Below are positions 53,023 to 59,944 of a stretch of 64,000 bases of DNA, one piece after another. The DNA is from Amycolatopsis xylanica. Lineage in GTDB: Bacteria > Actinomycetota > Actinomycetes > Mycobacteriales > Pseudonocardiaceae. The position numbers were made by a program, and so were the translations under genes. The stretch is from the NCBI RefSeq assembly GCF_900107045.1, contig NZ_FNON01000008.1, positions 356,456 through 420,455 on the forward strand, read 5' to 3'. The number at the start of each line of letters is the position of its first letter. Within the stretch, counting starts at the first letter, position 1. Under the pieces are notes generated by a model. The model saw only the letters and a program-made list of their open reading frames with translations, did not search any database and had not been told where the DNA came from.

Positions 53023-54324
53023 ATGCACAGGGACAAATTCCTCGACGTCGTCAGGGCGGGCGCCATCCTCGCCGTGGTGGGCCAGCACTGGGCGATGCCC
53101 GTCCTCTCCTACGCCGACGGCCATCTCTCCACCGGCAACGCCCTCGCGACGCCGGGCTGGTGGGTGGTCACCTGGCTGTCCCAGGTCATGCCGCTGGTCT
53201 TCTTCGCGGGCGGCGCGGCCAACCTGATGTCCTTGCGCCGAGCCGCTTCCTCCCGAGACTGGCTGGCGAACCGCGTCCGCCGTCTCGTGCTGCCCGTGCT
53301 TCCGCTGATGGCGCTCTGGCTCGTCATCCCGGATGTGTTGCTGGAGTGGGGAATCCCGAAGCAACCGGTCGAGGTCGCCGGCGCCATCGCGGCGCAACTG
53401 CTCTGGTTCCTCGCCGTCTACCTGCTCACCGTGCTGATCACGCCGCTGATGGCCGCGGCCCACCGCCGCTTCGGCCTCGCCGTCCCCGCCGTCATGGCGG
53501 TCGCGGCGATCGGCGTCGACATCGCCCGCTTCGCCGACTTCGGGCTCGTCGGCTTCGCCAACGCCGTGTTCGTCTGGCTCGCCGTGCACCAGCTCGGTTT
53601 CTTCTACGCCGAGGGCGGACTCGGCGCGCTCACTCCCCGCAAGGCGCTCGCGCTGTCCGGCGCGGGCTTCGGCATCACCGCGCTCATGGTCGCTTTCGGA
53701 CCGTACCCGGCGAGCATGATCGGGATGCCCGGCGCACCGGTGTCCAACATGAGCCCGCCGACCGTCCTCCTGTTCTTCCTCGCCGTCGGCCAGATCGGGC
53801 TGCTGCTGGCGCTCAAGCCGAAACTGCTCGCCTTCGCCGCCAACCCGGCCATCGGCCGCGCGCTCGACTGGCTGGGCGCCCGTTTCATGTCCATCTACCT
53901 CTGGCACATGCCCGCGCTGATCGTCGTCGCCGGGATCACCGTCTACGGCCTCGGTTACGCCACTCCGGAGCCCGGAACCGTGCTCTGGCTGGCCATGACG
54001 CCGCCGTGGCTCGCCGGGATCGGGATCGTGCTCGCCTTGCTGCTCAAGGTTTTCAGCCGCTTCGAAGCGATGGGTAGGAAGACCGCGACCGCGGGCACGC
54101 CTCAGCTCGTTTTCGCCGCCCTGCTCGCCGCGGCCGGACTGCTCGGCTTGGCCGCCCATGGCTTCACCACGGCGAGCACGCCATTCAGCGGGCCGCTCCC
54201 CTGGGTCGCGCTCACCGTCGCCGGGTACGCCCTCTCCGGCCGCCGGATCCACGCGGCGCGGATCACCACCCGCTTCCTCGGCCACGCCGTCGCGATGACC
54301 GAATCGGCGAAGCTCACGCGCTGA
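53023..54324 (+). CDS. Acyltransferase-3-family membrane protein
   Basis: 433 residues with ten to twelve membrane helices and the opening RDKFLDVVRAGAILAVVGQHW, the 'R-x-D/H-x-R' start of the acyltransferase-3 family with its His. A later conserved block is SIYLWHMPALIVVAG. Such enzymes O-acylate cell-wall or secreted glycans or lipids. Substrate unknown. It converges with the amidohydrolase gene and overlaps its end by 11 bp. Confidence 0.88.
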   Translation: MHRDKFLDVVRAGAILAVVGQHWAMPVLSYADGHLSTGNALATPGWWVVTWLSQVMPLVFFAGGAANLMSLRRAASSRDWLANRVRRLVLPVLPLMALWLVIPDVLLEWGIPKQPVEVAGAIAAQLLWFLAVYLLTVLITPLMAAAHRRFGLAVPAVMAVAAIGVDIARFADFGLVGFANAVFVWLAVHQLGFFYAEGGLGALTPRKALALSGAGFGITALMVAFGPYPASMIGMPGAPVSNMSPPTVLLFFLAVGQIGLLLALKPKLLAFAANPAIGRALDWLGARFMSIYLWHMPALIVVAGITVYGLGYATPEPGTVLWLAMTPPWLAGIGIVLALLLKVFSRFEAMGRKTATAGTPQLVFAALLAAAGLLGLAAHGFTTASTPFSGPLPWVALTVAGYALSGRRIHAARITTRFLGHAVAMTESAKLTR

Positions 54325-55195
54325 GCAGGCGCAGCGGGGTGTCGTGCAGCACCCCGCGCAGGAACTCGGCGCCCAGGCGATCGTCGGCAGCCCAGCCGTC
54401 GATCGCCTGGAGCTGTGTCGCGTAGGAGTACGGGATGTTCGGGAAATCGGTGCCGAGCACGATCCGGTCGGCGAACTCGACGAGCCGATCGGCCCAGTCG
54501 GCCGGCAGCGGCGCCGTCGCCTCGGCGAACGGCACCCCGACCATCGTGGTGTCCAGATGCACCCGCGGATACCGCCGCATCAGCTCGAAAGCCGCGTCGT
54601 ACTCGGGCATCGCGGCGTGCGCGAGCACCGCGGTCAGCCGCGGATGCCGCGCGAGCACTTCGCCGAACACCGACAGTCCGGTGTAGTCGCCCTTCAACGG
54701 TCCGTGTCCACAGTGGACAACAGCGGGGACCCCGGCGTCGGCCAGCGCGCCCCAAACCCCGTCCAGCAGCGGATCACGCGGGTCGTAGGCGCCGACCTGG
54801 ACGTGCGCCTTGAAGCACCGCGCGCCCGCGCGCAGCGCCGAGTCCACAACGGACTCCGCGCCCGCTTCGGGGTAGAACGTGCCCGTCGGCACCGCGTCCG
54901 GCACCCGCGCGGCGAAGTCCAGCGCCCATTCGGTCAGCCACGCCGCCATCCCCGGCTTGTGCGGGTACACGAGCGGCGCGAACCGCTTGACGCCCAGTTC
55001 GCGCAACGTCGCCAGCCGGTCGGCCTCCGGCGTCCGGTAGTGGATCGGCCAAGCCGTCCCGTAGTGCTCCGAGGCGTGGTCGAAATAGCCCCAGACCTTG
55101 TCCATCACGGACTTCGGCAGGAAGTGGACGTGCAGGTCGACGAGCCCGTCCAGCCCGAGCGAACGCAGCCACCCCGGCACCTGCTCGTCGAGCAT
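54314..55195 (-). CDS. Amidohydrolase-2-family metal-dependent hydrolase
   Basis: 293 residues of the amidohydrolase-2 (TIM-barrel) family. The H-x-H metal motif is LVDLHVHFLPKSVMDK near the N-terminus. A mid His lies in CFKAHVQVG, another in VVHCGHG, and the Asp in IVLGTDFPNIPYS. Members decarboxylate or hydrolyse small acids. The gene starts at the smpB stop (1-bp overlap), so it is the last of the smpB transcript. Substrate unknown. Confidence 0.87.
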   Translation of the reverse strand: MLDEQVPGWLRSLGLDGLVDLHVHFLPKSVMDKVWGYFDHASEHYGTAWPIHYRTPEADRLATLRELGVKRFAPLVYPHKPGMAAWLTEWALDFAARVPDAVPTGTFYPEAGAESVVDSALRAGARCFKAHVQVGAYDPRDPLLDGVWGALADAGVPAVVHCGHGPLKGDYTGLSVFGEVLARHPRLTAVLAHAAMPEYDAAFELMRRYPRVHLDTTMVGVPFAEATAPLPADWADRLVEFADRIVLGTDFPNIPYSYATQLQAIDGWAADDRLGAEFLRGVLHDTPLRLLSA

Positions 55196-55674
55196 CAGTC
55201 GAACTTGCCCTTGAGCGCGCGGCCCATCGCCTTGCGGATGTCGCGGTCGGCGTCCCGCTTGGCCAGCGTCTGCCGCTTGTCGTAGGCCTTCTTGCCCTTC
55301 GCCAGCGCGATCTCGACCTTGACCTTGCCGTCCTTGAAGTACATCGACAGCGGGACGAGCGAGAGCCCGCCCTCCTTGGTCTTGCCGATCAGCTTCTCGA
55401 TCTCACGGCGGTGCAGCAGCAGCTTCCGGGTGCGGCGCGGGGTGTGGTTGGTCCACGTGCCCTGCGTGTACTCCGGGATGTGCACGTTGCGCAGCCACAC
55501 CTCGCCGTCGTCGACGGTCGCGAACGCGTCCGCCAGCGACGCCTTGCCCTCGCGCAGGCTCTTCACCTCGGTGCCGACGAGCACGAGACCGCACTCGTAG
55601 GTGTCGAGGATCGCGTAATCGTGGCGAGCCTTGCGGTTCGACACGATTACTTTCTGACCACGTTCCTTGGGCAT
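55195..55674 (-). CDS. smpB: SsrA-binding protein SmpB
   Basis: 159 residues of normal length. The opening GQKVIVSNRKARHDYAILDTYECG and the end DRDIRKAMGRALKGKFD match SmpB, whose basic tail enters the ribosomal channel. It binds tmRNA (encoded at 48.3-48.7 kb) for trans-translation. The position next to ftsX is the conserved actinobacterial order. Confidence 0.96.
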   Translation of the reverse strand: MPKERGQKVIVSNRKARHDYAILDTYECGLVLVGTEVKSLREGKASLADAFATVDDGEVWLRNVHIPEYTQGTWTNHTPRRTRKLLLHRREIEKLIGKTKEGGLSLVPLSMYFKDGKVKVEIALAKGKKAYDKRQTLAKRDADRDIRKAMGRALKGKFD

Positions 55675-55718
55675 GACGCGACTCTACGTGATTCCTTCTC
55701 GGCGGGCAGGCGGTTAAA

Positions 55719-56612
55719 TCAGTGGCGGACGTACAGGCGCAGCGTGACGTAGCCGGTGACCGCCGAGATGAGCGCGGACACCAGGATCAGGATCGGCGTG
55801 ACCGGGAACAGCACGTCCAGCAGCGAGATCTGCGGGAACACCTGGCCGTCGAACAGCGCGTCCAGGAAGCCGTACTTCAGCCCGACCAGCAGGCCGATCG
55901 ACAGCAGCGAGCCGACCAGGCCTGCGACCATGGCCTCCAGGAGGAACGGCAGCTGCGTGTACCACCGGGTCGCGCCGACCAGCCGCATGATGCCGACCTC
56001 GGTGCGCCGGGTGAACGCGGAGAGCTGGATGGTGTTCGCGATCAGCATGAGCGCCGCGGCCGCGGTGACCACGGCCATGACGAACGCCAGGTCCCGCACC
56101 TTGTTGAGCTTGTTGAGGAACACGTCGAGGAACTTGTTCTGGTCGTCGACCTTGTCGATGCCGGGCTTGCCGGTGAACTCCGCGACGACGCCGGCACTGC
56201 GGTCCGGGTCCTTCAGCTTGACGTGGAACGAAGCGGGCAGCGCGTCGGGACGCGCCAGCGCGACCAGTTCCGGCTGGCTCTCGAAGATCTTCTTGAAGCG
56301 CTCGTAAGCCGCCTCGCGGTTTTCGAAGATGACCGACTCGACCGCGGTGTTGCTCTGCAGCTGGTCGCGCAGGCCGGAGCAGACCGACTGCGTGCAGTTC
56401 TTGTCACCCGCGCTGATGTCCTCGGTCAGGTGCACGGTGACCTCGACGTCGGCGAGGAAGTTCGTCCTCATCTTGTCGATGGTCCGCATGACCAGCAGAC
56501 CGCTGCCGAGCATGGCGAGTGAGATCGCGGTGGTGAGGATCATCGCGATGGTCATCGTGAGATTCCGGCGGAGGCCGGTCACTACCTCGCTGAAGACGAA
56601 ACTGGCGCGCAT
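55719..56612 (-). CDS. ftsX: Cell-division protein FtsX
   Basis: 297 residues with four membrane helices (about 22-45, 170-192, 220-245, 265-290) and an extracytoplasmic domain (about 46-165) holding a Cys pair in NCTQSVCSG. It is the membrane part of the FtsEX ABC-type complex, which activates cell-wall hydrolases at the septum. FtsE is encoded 51 bp upstream. The usual start MRASFVFSEVVTGLRRNLTM is present. Confidence 0.94.
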   Translation of the reverse strand: MRASFVFSEVVTGLRRNLTMTIAMILTTAISLAMLGSGLLVMRTIDKMRTNFLADVEVTVHLTEDISAGDKNCTQSVCSGLRDQLQSNTAVESVIFENREAAYERFKKIFESQPELVALARPDALPASFHVKLKDPDRSAGVVAEFTGKPGIDKVDDQNKFLDVFLNKLNKVRDLAFVMAVVTAAAALMLIANTIQLSAFTRRTEVGIMRLVGATRWYTQLPFLLEAMVAGLVGSLLSIGLLVGLKYGFLDALFDGQVFPQISLLDVLFPVTPILILVSALISAVTGYVTLRLYVRH

Positions 56613-56663
56613 CGGGGTTCAGGTGTCCCTTGAGTTCGGCGGACTGCTGGCTAGGGCTGGGCT

Positions 56664-57353
56664 TTAACGGCCGACGCCGTAAACACCCCGGTCGTCATCC
56701 CTGACGACCCGGCCGAGCTGCAGCTCGACTACGCGGCGGCGCATGGAGTCGACGATCGAGTGATCGTGCGTCGCCATCAGCACCGTGGTGCCGGTGCGGT
56801 TGATCCGCTCCAGCAGCAGCATGATGTCCTGGCTGGTGTCGGGGTCCAGGTTTCCCGTCGGCTCGTCGGCGAGCAGCATCAGCGGGCGGTTCACGAACGC
56901 GCGGGCGATCGCGACGCGCTGCTGCTCACCACCGGAGAGCTCGTTGGGCAGCCGGTCGGCCTTGCTCTCCAGGCCGACCAGTTCCAGCACCTCGGGCACG
57001 ACCTTCTTGATGGTCAGCTTCGGCTTGCCGATGACCTCGAGCGCGAACGCGACGTTCTCGGCGACGGTCTTGCTCGGCAGCAGCCGGAAGTCCTGGAACA
57101 CACAGCCGATGGTCTGGCGCAGGCGCGGCACCCGGCGGCGGGCCAGCTTCGCGACGTCGAAGTTGGACACCATCACCCGGCCCTTGGTCGGCACCTCTTC
57201 GCGCAGCAGGAGCCGGAGGAACGTCGACTTGCCGGAGCCCGAAGGGCCGATCAGGAAGACGAACTCACCCTTGTCCACCTCCACGTTCACCCGCTCCAGA
57301 GCGGGGCGCGTGGACGTCTTGTAGACCTTGGAAACCTCTTCGAGCCGGATCAC
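56664..57353 (-). CDS. ftsE: Cell-division ATP-binding protein FtsE
   Basis: 229 residues, the standard length. Walker A is GPSGSGKST, the ABC signature is ELSGGEQQR, and Walker B is LMLLADEPTGNLDP. It begins MIRLEEVSKVYKTSTRPAL. It drives FtsX in septal wall hydrolysis. It lies between prfB and ftsX as in other actinobacteria. Confidence 0.95.
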   Translation of the reverse strand: MIRLEEVSKVYKTSTRPALERVNVEVDKGEFVFLIGPSGSGKSTFLRLLLREEVPTKGRVMVSNFDVAKLARRRVPRLRQTIGCVFQDFRLLPSKTVAENVAFALEVIGKPKLTIKKVVPEVLELVGLESKADRLPNELSGGEQQRVAIARAFVNRPLMLLADEPTGNLDPDTSQDIMLLLERINRTGTTVLMATHDHSIVDSMRRRVVELQLGRVVRDDDRGVYGVGR

Positions 57354-57411
57354 GGTTCGGCATACTACCCATGCCGCCGGTTAAGCCCTGGTTGCGTGTG
57401 CCGGAAATGGA

Positions 57412-58527
57412 TTACGCGGCACCCGACTGCTTGCGCCAGCGGATGCCGGCCTCGAGGAATCCGTCGATCTCGCCGTCGAGCACCGCCGACGGGTTGCCGA
57501 CCTCGAACTCGGTGCGCAAATCCTTGACCATCTGGTACGGGTGCAGCACGTAGGAGCGCATCTGGTTGCCCCAGCTGGATCCGCCGTCGCGCAGCGCGTC
57601 CATCTCGGCGCGCTCTTCTTCCTTCTTGCGCTGCAGCAGCCTGGCCTGGAGCACCTTCATCGCGGCCACCTTGTTCTGCAGCTGCGACTTCTCGTTCTGG
57701 CAGGAGACCACCACGCCGGTGGGGATGTGCGTGAGCCGGACCGCGGAGTCGGTGGTGTTGACGCTCTGGCCGCCGGGGCCGGACGAGCGGTAGACGTCGA
57801 CGCGGATGTCCTTCTCGGGGATGTCGACGTGGTCGACCTCCTCGACCTCCGGCAGCACCTCGACGTGCGCGAAGGAGGTCTGGCGGCGGCTCTGGTTGTC
57901 GAACGGCGAGATGCGCACCAGCCGGTGCGTGCCGGACTCGACCGAGAGGGTGCCGTAGACGTAGGGCGCGGTGACCTTGAAGGTGGCCGACTTGATGCCA
58001 GCCTCTTCGGCGTAGGAGATGTCGTAGACGTCCGTGGGGTAGCCGTGGCGCTCGGACCAGCGCAGGTACATGCGCAGGAGCATCTCGGCCCAGTCGGCGG
58101 CGTCGACGCCACCGGCCTCGGAGCGGATGGTGACCACGGCGTTGCGCGCGTCGTACTCGCCGGAGAGCAGCGTGAGCACCTCGAGCGCGTCGACGTCCTT
58201 GGCCAGGTTGGCGAGCTCGGCCTCGGCCTCGGCCAGGCTGGCGGTGTCGCCCTCGGCCTCGGCGAGTTCGTAGAGCACGCCCAGGTCGTCGAACCGGCTG
58301 CGGAGCTCGGTGACGCGGCGCAGCTCGCTCTGCTTGTGCGAGAGCTGGCTGGTGACCTTCTGGGCGGCCTCGGGGTTGTCCCACAGGTCGGGTTTGGACG
58401 CGTCCGCCTCCAGCGAGGCGACCTGCGCACGCAGGGCGTCCAGGTCGATCACCGTCTCGACCTGCGTCAGCTTGCCGGACAGTTCCTTGAGACTTGTTTC
58501 AAACTCGAAGCTCACGTCGCTCAACAT
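57412..58527 (-). CDS. prfB: Peptide chain release factor 2
   Basis: 371 residues. The stop-codon recognition tripeptide SPF is in VRISPFDNQSRR and the catalytic GGQ in SGPGGQSVNTTDS, both intact. It terminates translation at UGA and UAA. The frame is continuous from the start, without the UGA programmed frameshift used by many bacteria. It heads the prfB-ftsE-ftsX-smpB series. Confidence 0.96.
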   Translation of the reverse strand: MLSDVSFEFETSLKELSGKLTQVETVIDLDALRAQVASLEADASKPDLWDNPEAAQKVTSQLSHKQSELRRVTELRSRFDDLGVLYELAEAEGDTASLAEAEAELANLAKDVDALEVLTLLSGEYDARNAVVTIRSEAGGVDAADWAEMLLRMYLRWSERHGYPTDVYDISYAEEAGIKSATFKVTAPYVYGTLSVESGTHRLVRISPFDNQSRRQTSFAHVEVLPEVEEVDHVDIPEKDIRVDVYRSSGPGGQSVNTTDSAVRLTHIPTGVVVSCQNEKSQLQNKVAAMKVLQARLLQRKKEEERAEMDALRDGGSSWGNQMRSYVLHPYQMVKDLRTEFEVGNPSAVLDGEIDGFLEAGIRWRKQSGAA

Positions 58528-58611
58528 TACGGCAAAAGCCGCGGCCGGTTACGACGGGAACCGGCCGCGCCTGTCACCGAGCTGTCAGCTGGAGTGCTGG
58601 GTCAGGTTTTC

Positions 58612-59148
58612 TCAGGACTGCGGGATGGATTCGAGCAGCTTGAGCGCGGCCTTGGCGTGCGCCTGGGCGAACTCGGCCACGGCCTTGGCGTACGGGCCGT
58701 CAGCGGTCTTGGTGGCCGCCTTGGCCGCGTCGAGCTCGCTGTTGTACGAGGCACGCGCGGTGTCGACCAGCGTGGTCCGCTGCTTGGCGGTGAGCGCGTT
58801 GGCGTGCACGAGCCGCAGGATCAGCGGGCTGCGGAGGTGGTCGGGTCCCGGGTCGGTGGAAAGCCAGTTCTTGAAGGCCTTCTTGCCGGCGGCGGTGATG
58901 ACGTATTGCTGGCTTGAGCGCGGCCCCTGCTTGCCGAGTCGCACGAGGCCTTCCTTGGACAGCGCGGGGAGCTCCCGGTAGACCTGGCTCCGCGTCACGC
59001 TGAAGAAGGCACCGAAGCGCTCACCCGCTCCAGCGACTAGCTGACCGCCCGTGGCGGGGCCGTCGTGGAGCAGACCAAGCAGAGCTGCGGCAGTTGCATT
59101 CAATTCGGACACCGTTACAGGTTCCCACCGAATCCCGCCTGTGTCCAC
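58612..59148 (-). CDS. PadR-family transcriptional regulator
   Basis: 178 residues from a GTG at 59148 that has GAGGAGG six bases upstream; a later GTG (59112) is possible. The winged helix has LNATAAALLGLLHDGPATG and VTRSQVYRELPALSKEGLVR, and the C-terminal helices are of the PadR/Vir type. No obvious target lies next to it. It precedes prfB on the same strand by 84 bp. Confidence 0.85.
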   Translation of the reverse strand: MDTGGIRWEPVTVSELNATAAALLGLLHDGPATGGQLVAGAGERFGAFFSVTRSQVYRELPALSKEGLVRLGKQGPRSSQQYVITAAGKKAFKNWLSTDPGPDHLRSPLILRLVHANALTAKQRTTLVDTARASYNSELDAAKAATKTADGPYAKAVAEFAQAHAKAALKLLESIPQS

Positions 59149-59320
59149 AGTGGCCTCCTCATCTGTCCATTGTGGCTAGTTAAATGCCCCCTTTCGGCCC
59201 AACAAATCTCAAAGTCCACAAAGGACTGGCAACGCTGAGCGACCGCCACGGCCCCCGGGTTCCCCCAACCAGGCCAACCGAAATCCCACGCATCTTCACG
59301 TGCACAACCCCTGCCAACAG

Positions 59321-59359
59321 CAAAGACCCGGTTCGCACGCTGTGCGAACCGGGTCTTTG
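59321..59359 (-). terminator. Terminator of the downstream initiator tRNA gene
   Basis: 18-bp perfect stem (CAAAGACCCGGTTCGCAC and complement) with a 3-nt loop, 7 bp after the 3' end of the tRNA at 59367. The stem bottom gives a short A/T stretch. Confidence 0.75.
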
Positions 59360-59366
59360 GTCTACC

Positions 59367-59443
59367 TGGTAGCGGGGACAGGATTTGAACCTGCGACCTC
59401 TGGGTTATGAGCCCAGCGAGCTACCGAGCTGCTCCACCCCGCG
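59367..59443 (-). tRNA. Initiator tRNA-Met (CAT), copy 1
   Basis: 77 nt including an encoded CCA. The acceptor begins CGCGGGG opposite CCCCGCT, leaving the first pair unmatched as in initiator tRNAs. The anticodon stem CTGGG/CCCAG has the three G-C pairs of initiators around loop CTCATAA. The T-arm is intact. Confidence 0.95.
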
Positions 59444-59802
59444 TCGTTGTCTTACCTGGAGAACACTACACGCCCCCACCACCCCCATTTCACCACCCCC
59501 CACAAACACCCCCTGACCAGCCAAAACACCCCCACCCCACCGCCCGGGCACCCCCACCCGCCCGAAAAAAATCCCCACCCCAAATCCGCATTTCCCCACC
59601 CAAGATCCCAAACCTTGTGCGGATTTTGTGCGTCTTTTGGCCCCATACCACCACCCCATATCGCAAACGCGACCAGAAAACTCAGGGGGTCCAGGGGGAC
59701 GGAGTCCCCCTGGCGGGGGCGCGGGGGCTCGGCCCCCGCAGTAAATGCGAAAGAGGCCCTGTGCGAAGCGCGTAAGCGCGAGCACAGGGCCCCTAGCCTC
59801 TG
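59444..59802. other. C-rich spacer between the two initiator tRNA genes
   Basis: 359 bp without a gene. The part 59470-59600 is a C/A-rich low-complexity tract on the + strand. Several GC hairpins follow (CCAGGGGGAC/GTCCCCCTGG at 59690-59713). It ends in the terminator at 59755-59791. Confidence 0.6.
59755..59791 (-). terminator. Terminator of the upstream initiator tRNA gene
   Basis: GGCCCTGTGC pairs with GCACAGGGCC, with a smaller CGCG/GCGC stem in the loop, 12 bp after the 3' end of the tRNA at 59803. Confidence 0.65.
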
Positions 59803-59876
59803 TAGCGGGGACAGGATTTGAACCTGCGACCTCTGGGTTATGAGCCCAGCGAGCTACCGAGCTGCTCCACCCCGCG
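59803..59876 (-). tRNA. Initiator tRNA-Met (CAT), copy 2
   Basis: 74 nt, the same sequence as copy 1 through the discriminator base. The CCA is not encoded (ACA instead of ACCA). Same unmatched first pair and three G-C pairs in the anticodon stem. It is the upstream copy of a tandem duplication. Confidence 0.93.
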
Positions 59877-59944
59877 TCGGTGATACCTACTTTACGCCCC
59901 GGTTTCGGAGGGGCGCAAAGCAGGTGCCACTTTGGTGCTTGAGG

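Noticed and set aside
57412..58527. Programmed frameshift in prfB
   Set aside because: The frame is continuous from the ATG through the SPF and GGQ motifs; no internal UGA with a slippery CUU is present.
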